Below, piece after piece: positions 17,963 to 26,228 of a stretch of 53,942 nt of DNA. The translations under genes and the position numbers were made by a program. How positions within the stretch are numbered: the first letter of the stretch is position 1; the number at the start of each line of letters is the position of its first letter. Source of the DNA: Bacteroidales bacterium (lineage in GTDB: Bacteria; Bacteroidota; Bacteroidia; Bacteroidales; ML635J-15); assembly GCA_031284905.1 (NCBI GenBank), contig JAITXI010000171.1:1-53942 (forward strand). Reading direction: 5' to 3'. Under the pieces are notes generated by a model. The model was not told where the DNA came from. It saw only the letters and a program-made list of their open reading frames with translations, and did no database searches.

Positions 17963-18488
17963 AATTTTCTTTTTTCAAAATTTCCAGAATTGCTTCACGA
18001 GCTTTTTTGAATTGAGTTTTTGATGTCGATTCGCTAATTCCCAATAAATCAGCTATTTCGCTATGTTTGTAACCATCAATTGCATAAAGATTAAAAACAG
18101 TTTTATATCCAATTGGCAATTTGTTAATAATCATTAATAATTCTTCTGCATTGATTTTTTCAAAAGGAGTTTCTTCCTTTGAGTTTACATTAATAATAAT
18201 ATTATCATTTTTAAAAGAATTATAATTGCTTGATTCTAAGTAATTAATTGCATTATTTATTGTCAATTTTCTGAGCCAGCCTTCAAAAGAGCCTTTAAAT
18301 TGGTAATTATCGATTTTAGTTAATATTTTAATAAAATTATCTTGCATTAAATCTTTTGCGTCTTCTTCATTTTTAGTATATCTCAAACATATCCCGTATA
18401 TCAAAGGAGAAAATTTTTTATACAATTCATCAAAAGCTTTATGGTCTTTTTTTTGACATTGTTTTATTAATTTTTCTAATTTCTCCAT
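17949..18488 (-). CDS. ECF-type RNA polymerase sigma factor
   Basis: Sigma-70 family protein of 179 residues with only regions 2 and 4. Region 2 is seen in 'DELYKKFSPLIYGICLRYTK' and 'DAKDLMQDNFIKILTKI', and region 2.4 in 'GSFEGWLRKLTINNAINYL'. Region 4 is 'INKLPIGYKTVFNLYAIDGY' followed by the helix-turn-helix 'HSEIADLLGISESTSKTQF'. This is the standard Bacteroidota ECF type. It is the first gene of a two-gene operon and overlaps the membrane protein downstream. A candidate autoregulated ECF promoter is at 18505-18533. Its regulon is unknown, but the partner's sorting domain points to envelope or T9SS control. Confidence 0.95.
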   Translation of the reverse strand: MEKLEKLIKQCQKKDHKAFDELYKKFSPLIYGICLRYTKNEEDAKDLMQDNFIKILTKIDNYQFKGSFEGWLRKLTINNAINYLESSNYNSFKNDNIIINVNSKEETPFEKINAEELLMIINKLPIGYKTVFNLYAIDGYKHSEIADLLGISESTSKTQFKKAREAILEILKKENYERN

Positions 18489-18504
18489 TTCATGATACGT
18501 TATA

Positions 18505-18533
18505 TAGACAAAACAAAGTTCAAAAACGTTGCC
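18505..18533 (-). promoter_or_regulatory. Candidate ECF-type autoregulated promoter of the sigma operon
   Basis: On the minus strand GGCAAC (18533-18528) and GTCTA (18509-18505) are separated by 18 bp, the general form of ECF promoters (AAC at -35, GTC at -10). The start codon follows after about 16 bp. The normal TAnnTTTG box is imperfect here (GAACTTTG at 18521-18514). Confidence 0.4.
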
Positions 18534-18536
18534 TGA

Positions 18537-19400
18537 TTAAAAAAAAATTTTAAATAAAGATTGTTTTCGTCTCAAAAATTTTTCGTTAGAAATATAAAAT
18601 TCTGATTTCCCGCAAAAAACAATTCCTTCTGTTTGACAACCTTTTAAATTTAAAAGATATGTATTTGATTTTCCTTTGAAGAAATTATTATTCTCAAAAT
18701 CGCTCAAAATTACCATAAAAGATTTTTGATTTATTCCAAATTTATATCCAATTAAAGCTATTGAATTTGTTGTTGGATTATAATCGGCACCGGTAATTAA
18801 GCCTTTAACATCTAAACTGTCGCAAAATTTAGCAGTATATTTTCCTATAGATTTTGGAATTGAAAAGAGATATGTTTTATAATTTTCCCAATTTTTTGTA
18901 AAAAGAAAAATACTATCATTTTTCACGATCATCGCTTCACAATCAAAATTTTTCGCATTTTTTGAGTTTGGTTTATAATAGGTAGTATCATAAAAAAAAA
19001 TTATTTTCTTAGATTTTATCGTGTCAATTTCAGCATCTAAGTCAGATAATTTTATTCTATAAATTACAAAGAAATCACGTTTCCCATTATTATTTCCAAA
19101 ATCTCCTATATAAGCATAATCAAAATCTTTAGCAATATCTTCCCAATCGCTATTTTTTGCATTTTTAATAACTTTTTGTTTCAAAACTTTTCCTGAAATT
19201 GAATCTATACAATATAAAATAGGTTTATTTCCTGAATCATTGTGAGTCCAAAGTTTATTATTATAAAATAGTAAGCCTGAAGTTTCAGTAACAGCTTCAT
19301 CTAAAGTCGTTAATTCATTAATTTTAGGATTTTGAGCAAAAAATGAGCAAAAAATGAATAAAAATACAAAAAAAAGTAAAAAGTGATTAATGTTCGTCAT
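18537..19400 (-). CDS. Exported beta-propeller-like protein of unknown function
   Basis: Protein of 287 residues from the ATG at 19400. The longer frame starts with TTG at 19415, deeper inside fbp. The N-terminus '[20 protein letters not shown]' is a signal peptide ending near 'FFAQ'. The mature part has repeated short beta-blade-like sequences: '[20 protein letters not shown]', '[20 protein letters not shown]', '[20 protein letters not shown]', '[19 protein letters not shown]', '[20 protein letters not shown]'. These resemble Bacteroidota esterase-like or SdiA-regulated-type propellers. No catalytic motif or T9SS tail is seen. It overlaps fbp by 14 bp and is cotranscribed with it, but no metabolic link is evident. 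Confidence 0.7.
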   Translation of the reverse strand: MTNINHFLLFFVFLFIFCSFFAQNPKINELTTLDEAVTETSGLLFYNNKLWTHNDSGNKPILYCIDSISGKVLKQKVIKNAKNSDWEDIAKDFDYAYIGDFGNNNGKRDFFVIYRIKLSDLDAEIDTIKSKKIIFFYDTTYYKPNSKNAKNFDCEAMIVKNDSIFLFTKNWENYKTYLFSIPKSIGKYTAKFCDSLDVKGLITGADYNPTTNSIALIGYKFGINQKSFMVILSDFENNNFFKGKSNTYLLNLKGCQTEGIVFCGKSEFYISNEKFLRRKQSLFKIFF

Positions 19401-20427
19401 TATACCCGTCTCCAAATTCTTGCATAAATTCTTCTACTTTCAATACCATTTTTGCTGAACCAACAACAAAAGGCACCCGTTGGTGAATTGATTCCGGTTT
19501 GATGTCTAAAATTCTATTTCCATATCCATCAGTAGCTTTTCCACCAGCTTGTTCAGCTAAAAAAGCGATAGGATTACATTCATATAGCAAACGAAGTTTT
19601 CCAAAACAAGATACAGCAGTTTTCGGATAAATATAAATTCCGCCTTTTAATAAATTTCTATGAAAATCTGCAACCAAAGAGCCTATATATCTCAAAGTAT
19701 AAGGACGATTAGAAATTGGGTCGTTTTCTTGACAATATTTTATATATTTTTTAATTCCAATAGGGAATTTTATATAATTACCTTCGTTTATGGAGTAGAT
19801 TCTACCGGATTCAGGAGTGGTCATAAATTTTGTAGATAAACAAAATTCTCCGATAGCAGGTTCGTAAGTAAAAGCAGTAGTTCCGTATCCTGTAGTATAT
19901 ACAAGCATTGTAGAAGAGCCATAAATAACATAACCGGCAGCAACTTGTTTATTTCCGGGTTGAAGAAAATCTTCATTAGTAACTTTTCTTCCAAAAGAAG
20001 AAATTTTTCTATAAATTGAAAAAATTGAACCGACAGAAACATTTACATCAATATTAGAACTACCATCTAAAGGATCGATACAAATAATATAGCTCCCGTC
20101 TAATGACAAATTATCATTAAAAACAACAATTTCATCATCTTCTTCAGAAGCCACTCCGCAAACAATTCCGGATGCCTGTAGTGCTTTAATAAAAATCGTA
20201 TTTGCAAAATCATCTAATTTTTGTTGAGTTTCACCTTGAATATTTTGTTTTTCGTTACTTCCCAAAATAGAAGTATCTAATCCTGCTTTATTTATTTTAC
20301 TATTTACGATTTTAGCTGCTAATCCAATGTGCATTAAAAGTCTTGATAATTCACCTTTTGCATAAGGAAATGCTGATTGTTCTTGTATAATTACTTCATT
20401 TAAAGTTTGAATTTTACTTTCGTGCAT
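19387..20427 (-). CDS. fbp: Class I fructose-1,6-bisphosphatase
   Basis: Gluconeogenic enzyme of 346 residues that removes the 1-phosphate of fructose 1,6-bisphosphate. The metal and substrate motif '[20 protein letters not shown]' is present near 116-135, and the acidic loop '[10 protein letters not shown]' precedes it. The sugar-phosphate region '[20 protein letters not shown]' and the C-terminal '[20 protein letters not shown]' complete the class I signature. Length is normal. The N-terminal '[20 protein letters not shown]' is typical of the Bacteroidota branch. Upstream to 20559 there is AT-rich DNA without a clear promoter box. Confidence 0.97.
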   Translation of the reverse strand: MHESKIQTLNEVIIQEQSAFPYAKGELSRLLMHIGLAAKIVNSKINKAGLDTSILGSNEKQNIQGETQQKLDDFANTIFIKALQASGIVCGVASEEDDEIVVFNDNLSLDGSYIICIDPLDGSSNIDVNVSVGSIFSIYRKISSFGRKVTNEDFLQPGNKQVAAGYVIYGSSTMLVYTTGYGTTAFTYEPAIGEFCLSTKFMTTPESGRIYSINEGNYIKFPIGIKKYIKYCQENDPISNRPYTLRYIGSLVADFHRNLLKGGIYIYPKTAVSCFGKLRLLYECNPIAFLAEQAGGKATDGYGNRILDIKPESIHQRVPFVVGSAKMVLKVEEFMQEFGDGYNDEH

Positions 20428-20559
20428 TTTTTTTTGCTAAATTATAATATATTTATCAGAATTTCAATTTTTTTTTCTACTTTTTTTTATTTTTTTTGCT
20501 CGCTTATCCAAAACCCGTGTTAAAAAGGGCTTTCTGTGTAAGATGGGTGAAAAAGCGTC

Positions 20560-21402
20560 CTACACATTAACTTCTTCAGAAAAATTTTTCATTTGGCACA
20601 TTTTCCTAAAATCACTTGGAGTAAGCCCTGTCGTTTTTTTGAAAGCAGAATGAAAAACCTGTCGATTATTAAATCCACAAATTTCTCCAATAGCCTCTAA
20701 TTTATACGATAAAGTTTCATGCTCCTCTGAAAGCATTCGTATTGCCTCTTTTATCCTAAATTCATTTAATACTGATGGCAAACTTTTTTTAAAATACAAA
20801 TTTATTAACCTTGAAACCGTAGCTTTATTGCAATTAAGTTGTTTTGAAATATCATTTAAAGTTATATCGTTTCTTAAATAAATTTTGTCTTCATTGAAAA
20901 GTTTAATTATTTGCAATAATATTAATTTTTCTTTTTCATCAAATTCAGCAAAATCGTTGTTGCTTCTAATAACTTCTTCCAAATCAATATTACTTACGTT
21001 CGTCTGATTATTAGCCCATTCCATGTTTTTGCTGACAAGTTTTAAATAAGCTCGCTTTTTTTCCAAGTAAAAATAAAATATTAAACCTAAAAAATCTATT
21101 AAAACAAATAATATTATTCCGTTTTTTATATTATTATTTTTTATCTCTTTTTTATAAAAAATTTCTTTATGTTGAATTAAGTCTTTGAGCGAATCTTGAA
21201 TGACAATTAAACTATTAACTTTATTGTCATAATTTATACAATTTAATGAATCTGTTTTTTTTAAATTTAAGTAAGCATCTTTATAATAACCTTCACTTTC
21301 GATTTTATTAGCTATTAATTTATCTATACACCTACTCATGGAATTTACATTTAACATAAATATTAATATAAAAATTATATAAATCTTAAATCTTATTCCC
21401 AT
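20560..21402 (-). CDS. Membrane-anchored AraC-family regulator
   Basis: Regulator of 280 residues starting at the ATG at 21402; the longer frame begins with a TTG at 21417. An N-terminal hydrophobic segment ('FKIYIIFILIFMLNVNSM') is followed by a short periplasmic helical part with 'GYYKDAYLNLKKTDSLN', which looks like a TPR remnant. A second membrane helix 'IILFVLIDFLGLIFYFYL' comes next, then a linker. The C-terminal AraC DNA-binding domain (~175-270) has both helix-turn-helices: 'LNDISKQLNCNKATVSRLIN' and 'LEAIGEICGFNNRQVFHSAF', then 'KKTTGLTPSDFRK'. It is divergent from torF-amtB with phased repeats between them. It probably senses something outside the inner membrane and controls that operon. 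Confidence 0.85.
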   Translation of the reverse strand: MGIRFKIYIIFILIFMLNVNSMSRCIDKLIANKIESEGYYKDAYLNLKKTDSLNCINYDNKVNSLIVIQDSLKDLIQHKEIFYKKEIKNNNIKNGIILFVLIDFLGLIFYFYLEKKRAYLKLVSKNMEWANNQTNVSNIDLEEVIRSNNDFAEFDEKEKLILLQIIKLFNEDKIYLRNDITLNDISKQLNCNKATVSRLINLYFKKSLPSVLNEFRIKEAIRMLSEEHETLSYKLEAIGEICGFNNRQVFHSAFKKTTGLTPSDFRKMCQMKNFSEEVNV

Positions 21403-21582
21403 TTTAAAATAATTCAATTGACAAAAGTATAATTTTTTTTTTATATTATGTAATAAATCTACTTTTTTTGTAAAAATATTTATTTTTTCTTATTAAAAAT
21501 AAGAAATGTTATAGTAATTAAATTAAAGTAATTATTTTTTATTATATATTTGAATATTAGATTGTTATATTATTTTTTTTAT

Positions 21583-21641
21583 ATAAATATTTACAAAAAA
21601 CATAAATATTTACAAGAATATTTAAAAGTTTTACAAGAATA
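21583..21641 (+). promoter_or_regulatory. Three helically phased TTTACAA repeats, probable regulator sites
   Basis: TTTACAA occurs at 21590-21596, 21609-21615 and 21630-21636, spaced 19 and 21 bp, i.e. about two helical turns. The first two share ATAAATATTTACAA, and the last two share TTTACAAGAATA. An inverted near-copy (TTGTAAAAATATTTATT) lies at about 21469-21485. Position and phasing suit an AraC-type activator next to the torF promoter. Confidence 0.5.
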
Positions 21642-21665
21642 AAAAAAATCTATTAATTTTAGTTG

Positions 21666-21673
21666 TAATTTTG
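21666..21673 (+). promoter_or_regulatory. Candidate -7 box of the torF-amtB operon
   Basis: TAATTTTG matches TAnnTTTG. The -33 position (21642-21645) is AAAA, so there is no -33 element. This fits a promoter that needs an activator bound at the adjacent repeats. The leader would be about 15 nt. Confidence 0.5.
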
Positions 21674-21693
21674 AAGTCAAAAATATTAGCTTT

Positions 21694-22542
21694 ATGAAAA
21701 AGATATTACTTTTTATTTTTAGTTTATTCTTTTTAAATTTAAGTATTGTATTTTCACAACAAGAAGAAAGTAATTTTGCTTACAATGTTGGTTTAGATTT
21801 TCAAACACGTTATATTTGGAGAGGGCAAGCGCTTGGAGGTTCTGCTCCGAGTTTGCAGCCCGGAATGGGAATTTCTTGGAAAGGTTTAAGTTTTGGGGTT
21901 TGGGGTGCTTATTCACTTAGCAGAAATGTTACGCAGGAATTAGATTTAAGTTTGTCATACACTTTTTGGGAAGACAGATTCACAGTTGGTATTATTGATT
22001 ATAGTTTCCCGCAAGAAATTAATCAAGATTATAACTATTTTGATTACAAACAAAATGGTAGTCATGTATTAGAAGCCGGTTTAACTTACAATGGAGAAAA
22101 AAACGTTCCTGTTTATTTTAGTATTTTTACAAATTTTTATGGTGCAGATACTAAAAAATCAATTCAGAAAGATGATAATACTTTTGAATTAAATGATGAT
22201 GGAACCGTAAAACAGAAAAATATATTTTCGACATATATTGAATTAGGATATAATTTGCCATGGAAAAAATTGGGAGTTGAATTTAACATTTTTGCCGGTT
22301 GTGCTTTGAATAGTTATAAATTAGATGTTCCGGATTTAGATATAAACGGACTTCCTGTTTGGATTACAGAAAAACAAACAGGTTTTTATAATAACAAAGG
22401 ATTTGCATGTGTAAATGTAGGTATTACAGCCTCAAAAACTTTTGAAGTTGGAAAATTATCAATTCCTTTATCCGGAGGCTTAATTTTTAATCCAAATGAC
22501 AAAAAAGCATATTTTATGGCTTCATTTGGTATTCATTTGTAA
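21694..22542 (+). CDS. TorF-family putative outer-membrane porin
   Basis: Outer-membrane beta-barrel protein of 282 residues. The signal peptide is 'MKKILLFIFSLFFLNLSIVF' with cleavage near 'FSQ'. The first strand region 'GLDFQTRYIWRGQALGGSAP' is the hallmark of the TorF/Gcw_chp family. Alternating amphipathic strands run to a C-terminal 'KAYFMASFGIHL', which ends on an aromatic-rich strand as barrel proteins do. It is followed after 44 bp by amtB and shares its promoter. In Bacteroidota TorF-like porins next to ammonium transporters are frequent. The likely job is to let ammonium or a small nitrogen compound through the outer membrane, which is inference from context. Confidence 0.85.
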   Translation: MKKILLFIFSLFFLNLSIVFSQQEESNFAYNVGLDFQTRYIWRGQALGGSAPSLQPGMGISWKGLSFGVWGAYSLSRNVTQELDLSLSYTFWEDRFTVGIIDYSFPQEINQDYNYFDYKQNGSHVLEAGLTYNGEKNVPVYFSIFTNFYGADTKKSIQKDDNTFELNDDGTVKQKNIFSTYIELGYNLPWKKLGVEFNIFAGCALNSYKLDVPDLDINGLPVWITEKQTGFYNNKGFACVNVGITASKTFEVGKLSIPLSGGLIFNPNDKKAYFMASFGIHL

Positions 22543-22586
22543 AATTTTAATAAACTTTTTAATATAAACTTTTAAAAAATTAATTT

Positions 22587-23843
22587 ATGGTGAATTTTTT
22601 GTTAGATATAAATCCGGGTTCAACAGGATTTATGCTTGTGTGTACAAGTTTAGTAATGTTAATGACTCCAGCTTTAGCTTTTTTCTACGGCGGATTAGCG
22701 ACGAAACGTAATATTTTAGGTATTATGACTCAAAGTTTTGTTTCTTTGGGCTGGTCAACTATTTTATGGTTTGTTTGTGGTTATTCATTGTGTTTTAGTG
22801 GTTCAATAGCTGAAGGCAATGATTTTTTCGGTATTTTAGGAAATTTTGGTAAAGCATTTTTCAATGGAATAGATGCGAATAGTGTTTTCGCAGGAAATGG
22901 AGAAATTCCTGAATTTGTTTTTATAGCATTTCAAATGATGTTTGCCATAATTACACCAGCTTTAATTACCGGAGCTTTTGTTAATCGTGTTAGTTTTAAA
23001 GCGTTTTTTATCTTTTTAACTGCATGGCAATTTTTCGTATATTATCCATTTTGCCACATGGTTTGGGGTGGTGGATTATTAGCTGAATGGGGCGTACTTG
23101 ATTTTGCAGGCGGTATCGTTGTCCATGCTACGGCAGGTTTTGCAGCTTTAGCTTCTGTATTTTTTGTTGGTGCTCGTACTGATAAAAATTCTACTCCAAA
23201 TTCAATTCCACTTGTTGCTATTGGAACAGGTCTATTGTGGTTTGGTTGGTATGGTTTTAATGCCGGTAGCGAACTAAAAGTTGATGGAATTACAGCTAAC
23301 GCATTCTTAAATACTGACGTTGCAGCTTCTTTCGCATTATTTACTTGGATGGTTATTGAATGGATTCGTCAACGTAAACCGAAATTTGTTGGAATTTTAA
23401 CAGGTTCTATTGCAGGTTTGGCAACAATTACTCCTTGTGCAGGTTTCGTTCCGTTATGGGCAGCTCCAATAATTGGAATTTGTGCAGGAGCAGGTTGTTA
23501 TTTAGCTGTTGAATTAAAAAATCATAGAAATTGGGACGATGCACTTGATGTATGGGGCGTTCATGGTATTGGTGGCGTTATCGGTACAATTTTATTAGGA
23601 GTTTTTGCAATGAAATCTGTTAATCCAAATGGAGCAGACGGTTTAATAACAGGAGAATTTACTTTTTTTGGTAAAGAAGTCGTTTCTGTAGTTATTGCAT
23701 CTGTTTATGCTTTTGTTTTCACATATTTATTATTGTGGGTAATTAACAAAATTACTCCTGTGAGAATTTCTAAAGATGACGAATTGCAAGGAATTGATGC
23801 TTCAATTCACGGAGAAAAAGCATACGACGAAGGTTGTTTATAA
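22587..23843 (+). CDS. amtB: Ammonium transporter Amt
   Basis: Inner-membrane ammonium channel of 418 residues with about eleven membrane helices. The pore's twin histidines are visible as His157 in 'YPFCHMVWGGGLLAEWG' and His326 in 'DVWGVHGIGGVIGT'. The signature 'DFAGGIVVHATAGFAAL' is at 172-188, and the substrate-site region 'WFGWYGFNAGSEL' is at 218-230. There is no cleavable signal peptide and the C-terminal cytoplasmic tail is short. It is the second gene after torF. A strong terminator follows, so no P-II regulator (glnK) is cotranscribed, unlike in many bacteria. Control may come from the divergent AraC-type regulator. Confidence 0.97.
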   Translation: MVNFLLDINPGSTGFMLVCTSLVMLMTPALAFFYGGLATKRNILGIMTQSFVSLGWSTILWFVCGYSLCFSGSIAEGNDFFGILGNFGKAFFNGIDANSVFAGNGEIPEFVFIAFQMMFAIITPALITGAFVNRVSFKAFFIFLTAWQFFVYYPFCHMVWGGGLLAEWGVLDFAGGIVVHATAGFAALASVFFVGARTDKNSTPNSIPLVAIGTGLLWFGWYGFNAGSELKVDGITANAFLNTDVAASFALFTWMVIEWIRQRKPKFVGILTGSIAGLATITPCAGFVPLWAAPIIGICAGAGCYLAVELKNHRNWDDALDVWGVHGIGGVIGTILLGVFAMKSVNPNGADGLITGEFTFFGKEVVSVVIASVYAFVFTYLLLWVINKITPVRISKDDELQGIDASIHGEKAYDEGCL

Positions 23844-23876
23844 TGTAATTTTATCTTCATACGTTTTTTTAATTGC

Positions 23877-23905
23877 AAGGGTGAGGATTTTAAATCCTCA
23901 CCCTT
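23877..23905 (+). terminator. Strong factor-independent terminator of torF-amtB
   Basis: A perfect 14-bp inverted repeat (AAGGGTGAGGATTT at 23877-23890, and its complement at 23892-23905) is followed by a T-rich run. It begins 33 bp after the amtB stop. This is the clearest terminator in the window. Confidence 0.88.
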
Positions 23906-23922
23906 TTGTTTTTTTATCACTA

Positions 23923-24092
23923 TTTAAGCCTTAACTCCCTACAATTTTACGTAATATGTAACGTAAGATTATGAATATTAGTCAGTTAAAACAAAACAAT
24001 GCAATTACGTATTTTAAATTTTAATAACATATTCATTTTCAAATAAATACAAACAATATATTACGTAAAACATCCGGGAGTTAGGGTTTAAG
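23923..24092. repeat. Inverted-repeat element, family B (MITE-like)
   Basis: The ends 23923-23957 and 24058-24092 are inverted copies of each other, 27 of 35 positions identical, sharing TTTTACGTAATAT and TAACTCCC. The 170-bp element has no coding capacity. The right end, read outwards-in, begins TTAAACCCTAACTCC, which recurs at 53822-53836. The gap DNA from 24196 to 24506 shows nothing recognisable. Confidence 0.65.
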
Positions 24093-24195
24093 ACTATCCT
24101 TGCTGATTTCAACAACGCAACACAATAAAATTTACCCCAAAATTTTTATCAAATAATACTATTTATATTTTTAAATCAGCAAGGATAGTCTTAAA
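24087..24195. repeat. Perfect 23-bp inverted repeat with 63-bp loop
   Basis: Bases 24087-24109 and 24173-24195 are exact inverted copies (core AAGACTATCCTTGCTGATTT). The 109-bp unit abuts and slightly overlaps the right end of the family B element. No T-run, protein frame or RNA gene is evident inside. The perfect arms suggest a recent non-autonomous element or a structured RNA. Confidence 0.75.
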
Positions 24196-24506
24196 AAAAA
24201 TAAGAAACTTGTAATGGCGAATATAGTGAAACCTTTTTTAGCCTAAATTAGATATATAAATTGGTATAACATAATTTATTTCCAATACTGAACGAAACGA
24301 CTCAAAGTCTATTATAGCGTTTTAACGGATTTTCTATTTTTTAGAGTATTTAGTGTGATTATAATTCATTAATAATCAAAGAGCTATTTTACAGAGATGT
24401 CCTTATCTCCTTCGATTAAAAATTTCATCAACAAACTATTCATTTATTATTACAGAAAAAATAATAAATAATAACAAAATAGCGTTTTTATAACTATTTA
24501 TTTGTT

Positions 24507-25832
24507 ATGGAATCATATAGTATTGTTATTATTCTTTTGGCTATTGCAATAGGGTTATTTCCAATTGCAAACAAATTAAAAATTCCTTATCCTATTTTGT
24601 TATTAATAATAGGAATAGCTATTGGATTTATTCCAAATTTTACTAATATTATGATAAATCCGGAAGTTGTTTTTTTTCTTTTTCTTCCACCGATGCTTTA
24701 TGATGCGGCTTATAATATTCATTTCAAAGATTTTAAGCAAAATATATCTACTATTTCATTAATGGCAGTACTATTAGTTTTTATAACAACCGCTGGAATT
24801 GCCGTTATAGTACATTATTGTATTCCAAACATGTCGTGGTCTCTATCTTTTGTGTTGGGTGCAATACTTTCTCCTCCTGATGCTATTGCGGCAACGGGTG
24901 TTACGAAAGGGCTTGGCTTGCCTCAACGCACAAATACAATTTTGGAAGGCGAAAGTCTTATTAACGATGCTTCTACTTTGGTAGCATTTCGGTTTGCAGT
25001 TGCTGCTGTTGCAGGAAGTACATTCATATTAAGAGAAGCTGGATTAATTTTTTTAATATCTCTGATTGGAGGATTATTGGTAGGAATCTTATTATCATTG
25101 ATATTTCTATTTATTACAAGAAAACGTTTTGATACAAATATAGTTGTTAGTTTAAATTTGATGCTTCCATTTGTTGCTTATCTTATTGCAGAAGAATTTC
25201 ACGTTTCGGGTGTAATTTCATCTGTTATAGTTGGATTGCAATTAGCAAATCACAAAAATATAATTCCTGAAAAAATTGTAACAACTTCAAAATCAGTTTT
25301 AGATATAATAATTTTTTTATTAGGAGGATTAGTATTCATTTTGATTGGATTGCAATTTCCAAAATTATTAAAACATATCCCTTCCGAAAATATCTTATCT
25401 CTCATTGGTTGTGCTTTTTTGATATTTTTCGTTGCATTAATTATTCGTATGTTAGTAATTTTCTGGCATAAACAAAAAACAAAAAAACGTTACGAAAATT
25501 TGTTTACCCATATTAATTCAGGAGAAATTCATAAAAGAGAACTTCTTAAAATTCGGCTATCTCATCAACTAAAAAACCGAACGCTTGATGAATTTTTAGA
25601 AGAAAGAAGGCAATTGTTATTAACTAACAAAGAAGCAATAATTATTGGGTGGTCAGGTATGCGGGGAATTGTTTCTCTCGCTGCAGCTTTATCTTTACCT
25701 TTGCTAATGGAAGATGGAACAGATTTTCCTCAACGTGATACTATTATTTTTTTAACAGTTGCTGTTGTTATTATTATGCTCTTAATTCAAGGTTTAGGCT
25801 TACCTTTGTTAATGAAATTATTGAAAATTTAA
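24507..25832 (+). CDS. Na+/H+ antiporter, CPA1 (NhaP/NHE) family
   Basis: Inner-membrane cation/proton antiporter of 441 residues with about 12-13 hydrophobic helices. The ion-binding helix is 'AILSPPDAIAATGVTKGLGL', followed by 'TILEGESLINDASTLVAFRF', where the conserved ND pair carries sodium and protons. The block 'IIGWSGMRGIVSLAAALSLP' near the C-terminus is also characteristic. It maintains pH and sodium balance. The last codons and the TAA stop coincide with a family A repeat that also follows the GH57 gene, so the extreme C-terminus ('KLLKI') may have been replaced by repeat DNA. It is transcribed alone. Confidence 0.93.
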   Translation: MESYSIVIILLAIAIGLFPIANKLKIPYPILLLIIGIAIGFIPNFTNIMINPEVVFFLFLPPMLYDAAYNIHFKDFKQNISTISLMAVLLVFITTAGIAVIVHYCIPNMSWSLSFVLGAILSPPDAIAATGVTKGLGLPQRTNTILEGESLINDASTLVAFRFAVAAVAGSTFILREAGLIFLISLIGGLLVGILLSLIFLFITRKRFDTNIVVSLNLMLPFVAYLIAEEFHVSGVISSVIVGLQLANHKNIIPEKIVTTSKSVLDIIIFLLGGLVFILIGLQFPKLLKHIPSENILSLIGCAFLIFFVALIIRMLVIFWHKQKTKKRYENLFTHINSGEIHKRELLKIRLSHQLKNRTLDEFLEERRQLLLTNKEAIIIGWSGMRGIVSLAAALSLPLLMEDGTDFPQRDTIIFLTVAVVIIMLLIQGLGLPLLMKLLKI

Positions 25833-25842
25833 CCCAACTTGA
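25824..25842 (+). repeat. Dispersed repeat family A, copy 2
   Basis: These 19 bases are identical to 1681-1699 and contain the nhaP stop codon (TAA at 25830-25832). Similarity stops after TAACCCAACTTGA. Confidence 0.6.
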
Positions 25843-25898
25843 CCACCAACAAAGCGTAATCTGTTTGCATAACGTAGTTTGCGTTTTGCAGAAATCAA

Positions 25899-26135
25899 TT
25901 ATGGAGTACTACGAATTTTTTTGTCATATTTTGTGAATTTTGTAATCGTATAGGTTGTCGCGTAGATATTTAAATTTTATTCCGTGGCAATCCCAACATC
26001 CATTATTGCTACCGGTTTGGTTGGGAATAAAGTAGCAGGTTTCTTTTTCTCTAAATCACCTACTAATTTCTTTAAATGTATTCTTTTCGCTAATATTTCC
26101 TGCATAAAATCAACTGCTATAAACAAAACCTTTAT
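25899..26135 (-). pseudogene. Transposase remnant (IS1634-like DDE)
   Basis: On the minus strand an open stretch from 26135 encodes a fragment including 'FIAVDFMQEILAKRIHLKKL' and 'PTKPVAIMDVGIATE', which ends at a TAA at 25979-25977. The same frame then continues 'NLNIYATTYTITKFTKYDKK'. IS1634-type transposases carry a catalytic-Asp block of the form D-A-G-I-A-T-E-E-N-L, so the TAA appears to be a GAA-to-TAA change. Fewer than 80 residues of the ~500 usual for the family remain. It lies between two opposed family A repeats, downstream of both nhaP and kce. Family assignment is from memory of the motif. Confidence 0.5.
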
Positions 26136-26193
26136 TTAATTATCAAATCTACAAATTGTTAATAATAAACAGTTTGCGTTTTTAGACTTTGTG

Positions 26194-26214
26194 AAAATTT
26201 GCCTTTTTTATTTG
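26194..26214 (-). repeat. Dispersed repeat family A, copy 3 (inverted)
   Basis: The reverse complement is identical over 21 bases to 1718-1738, and similarity continues weakly on both sides. It lies 15 bp downstream of the kce stop. Confidence 0.6.
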
Positions 26215-26228
26215 CTTTTCACAAATTA

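Noticed and set aside
21583..21641. Possible CRISPR-like repeats
   Set aside because: Only three short imperfect units with no spacers of uniform length and no cas genes.
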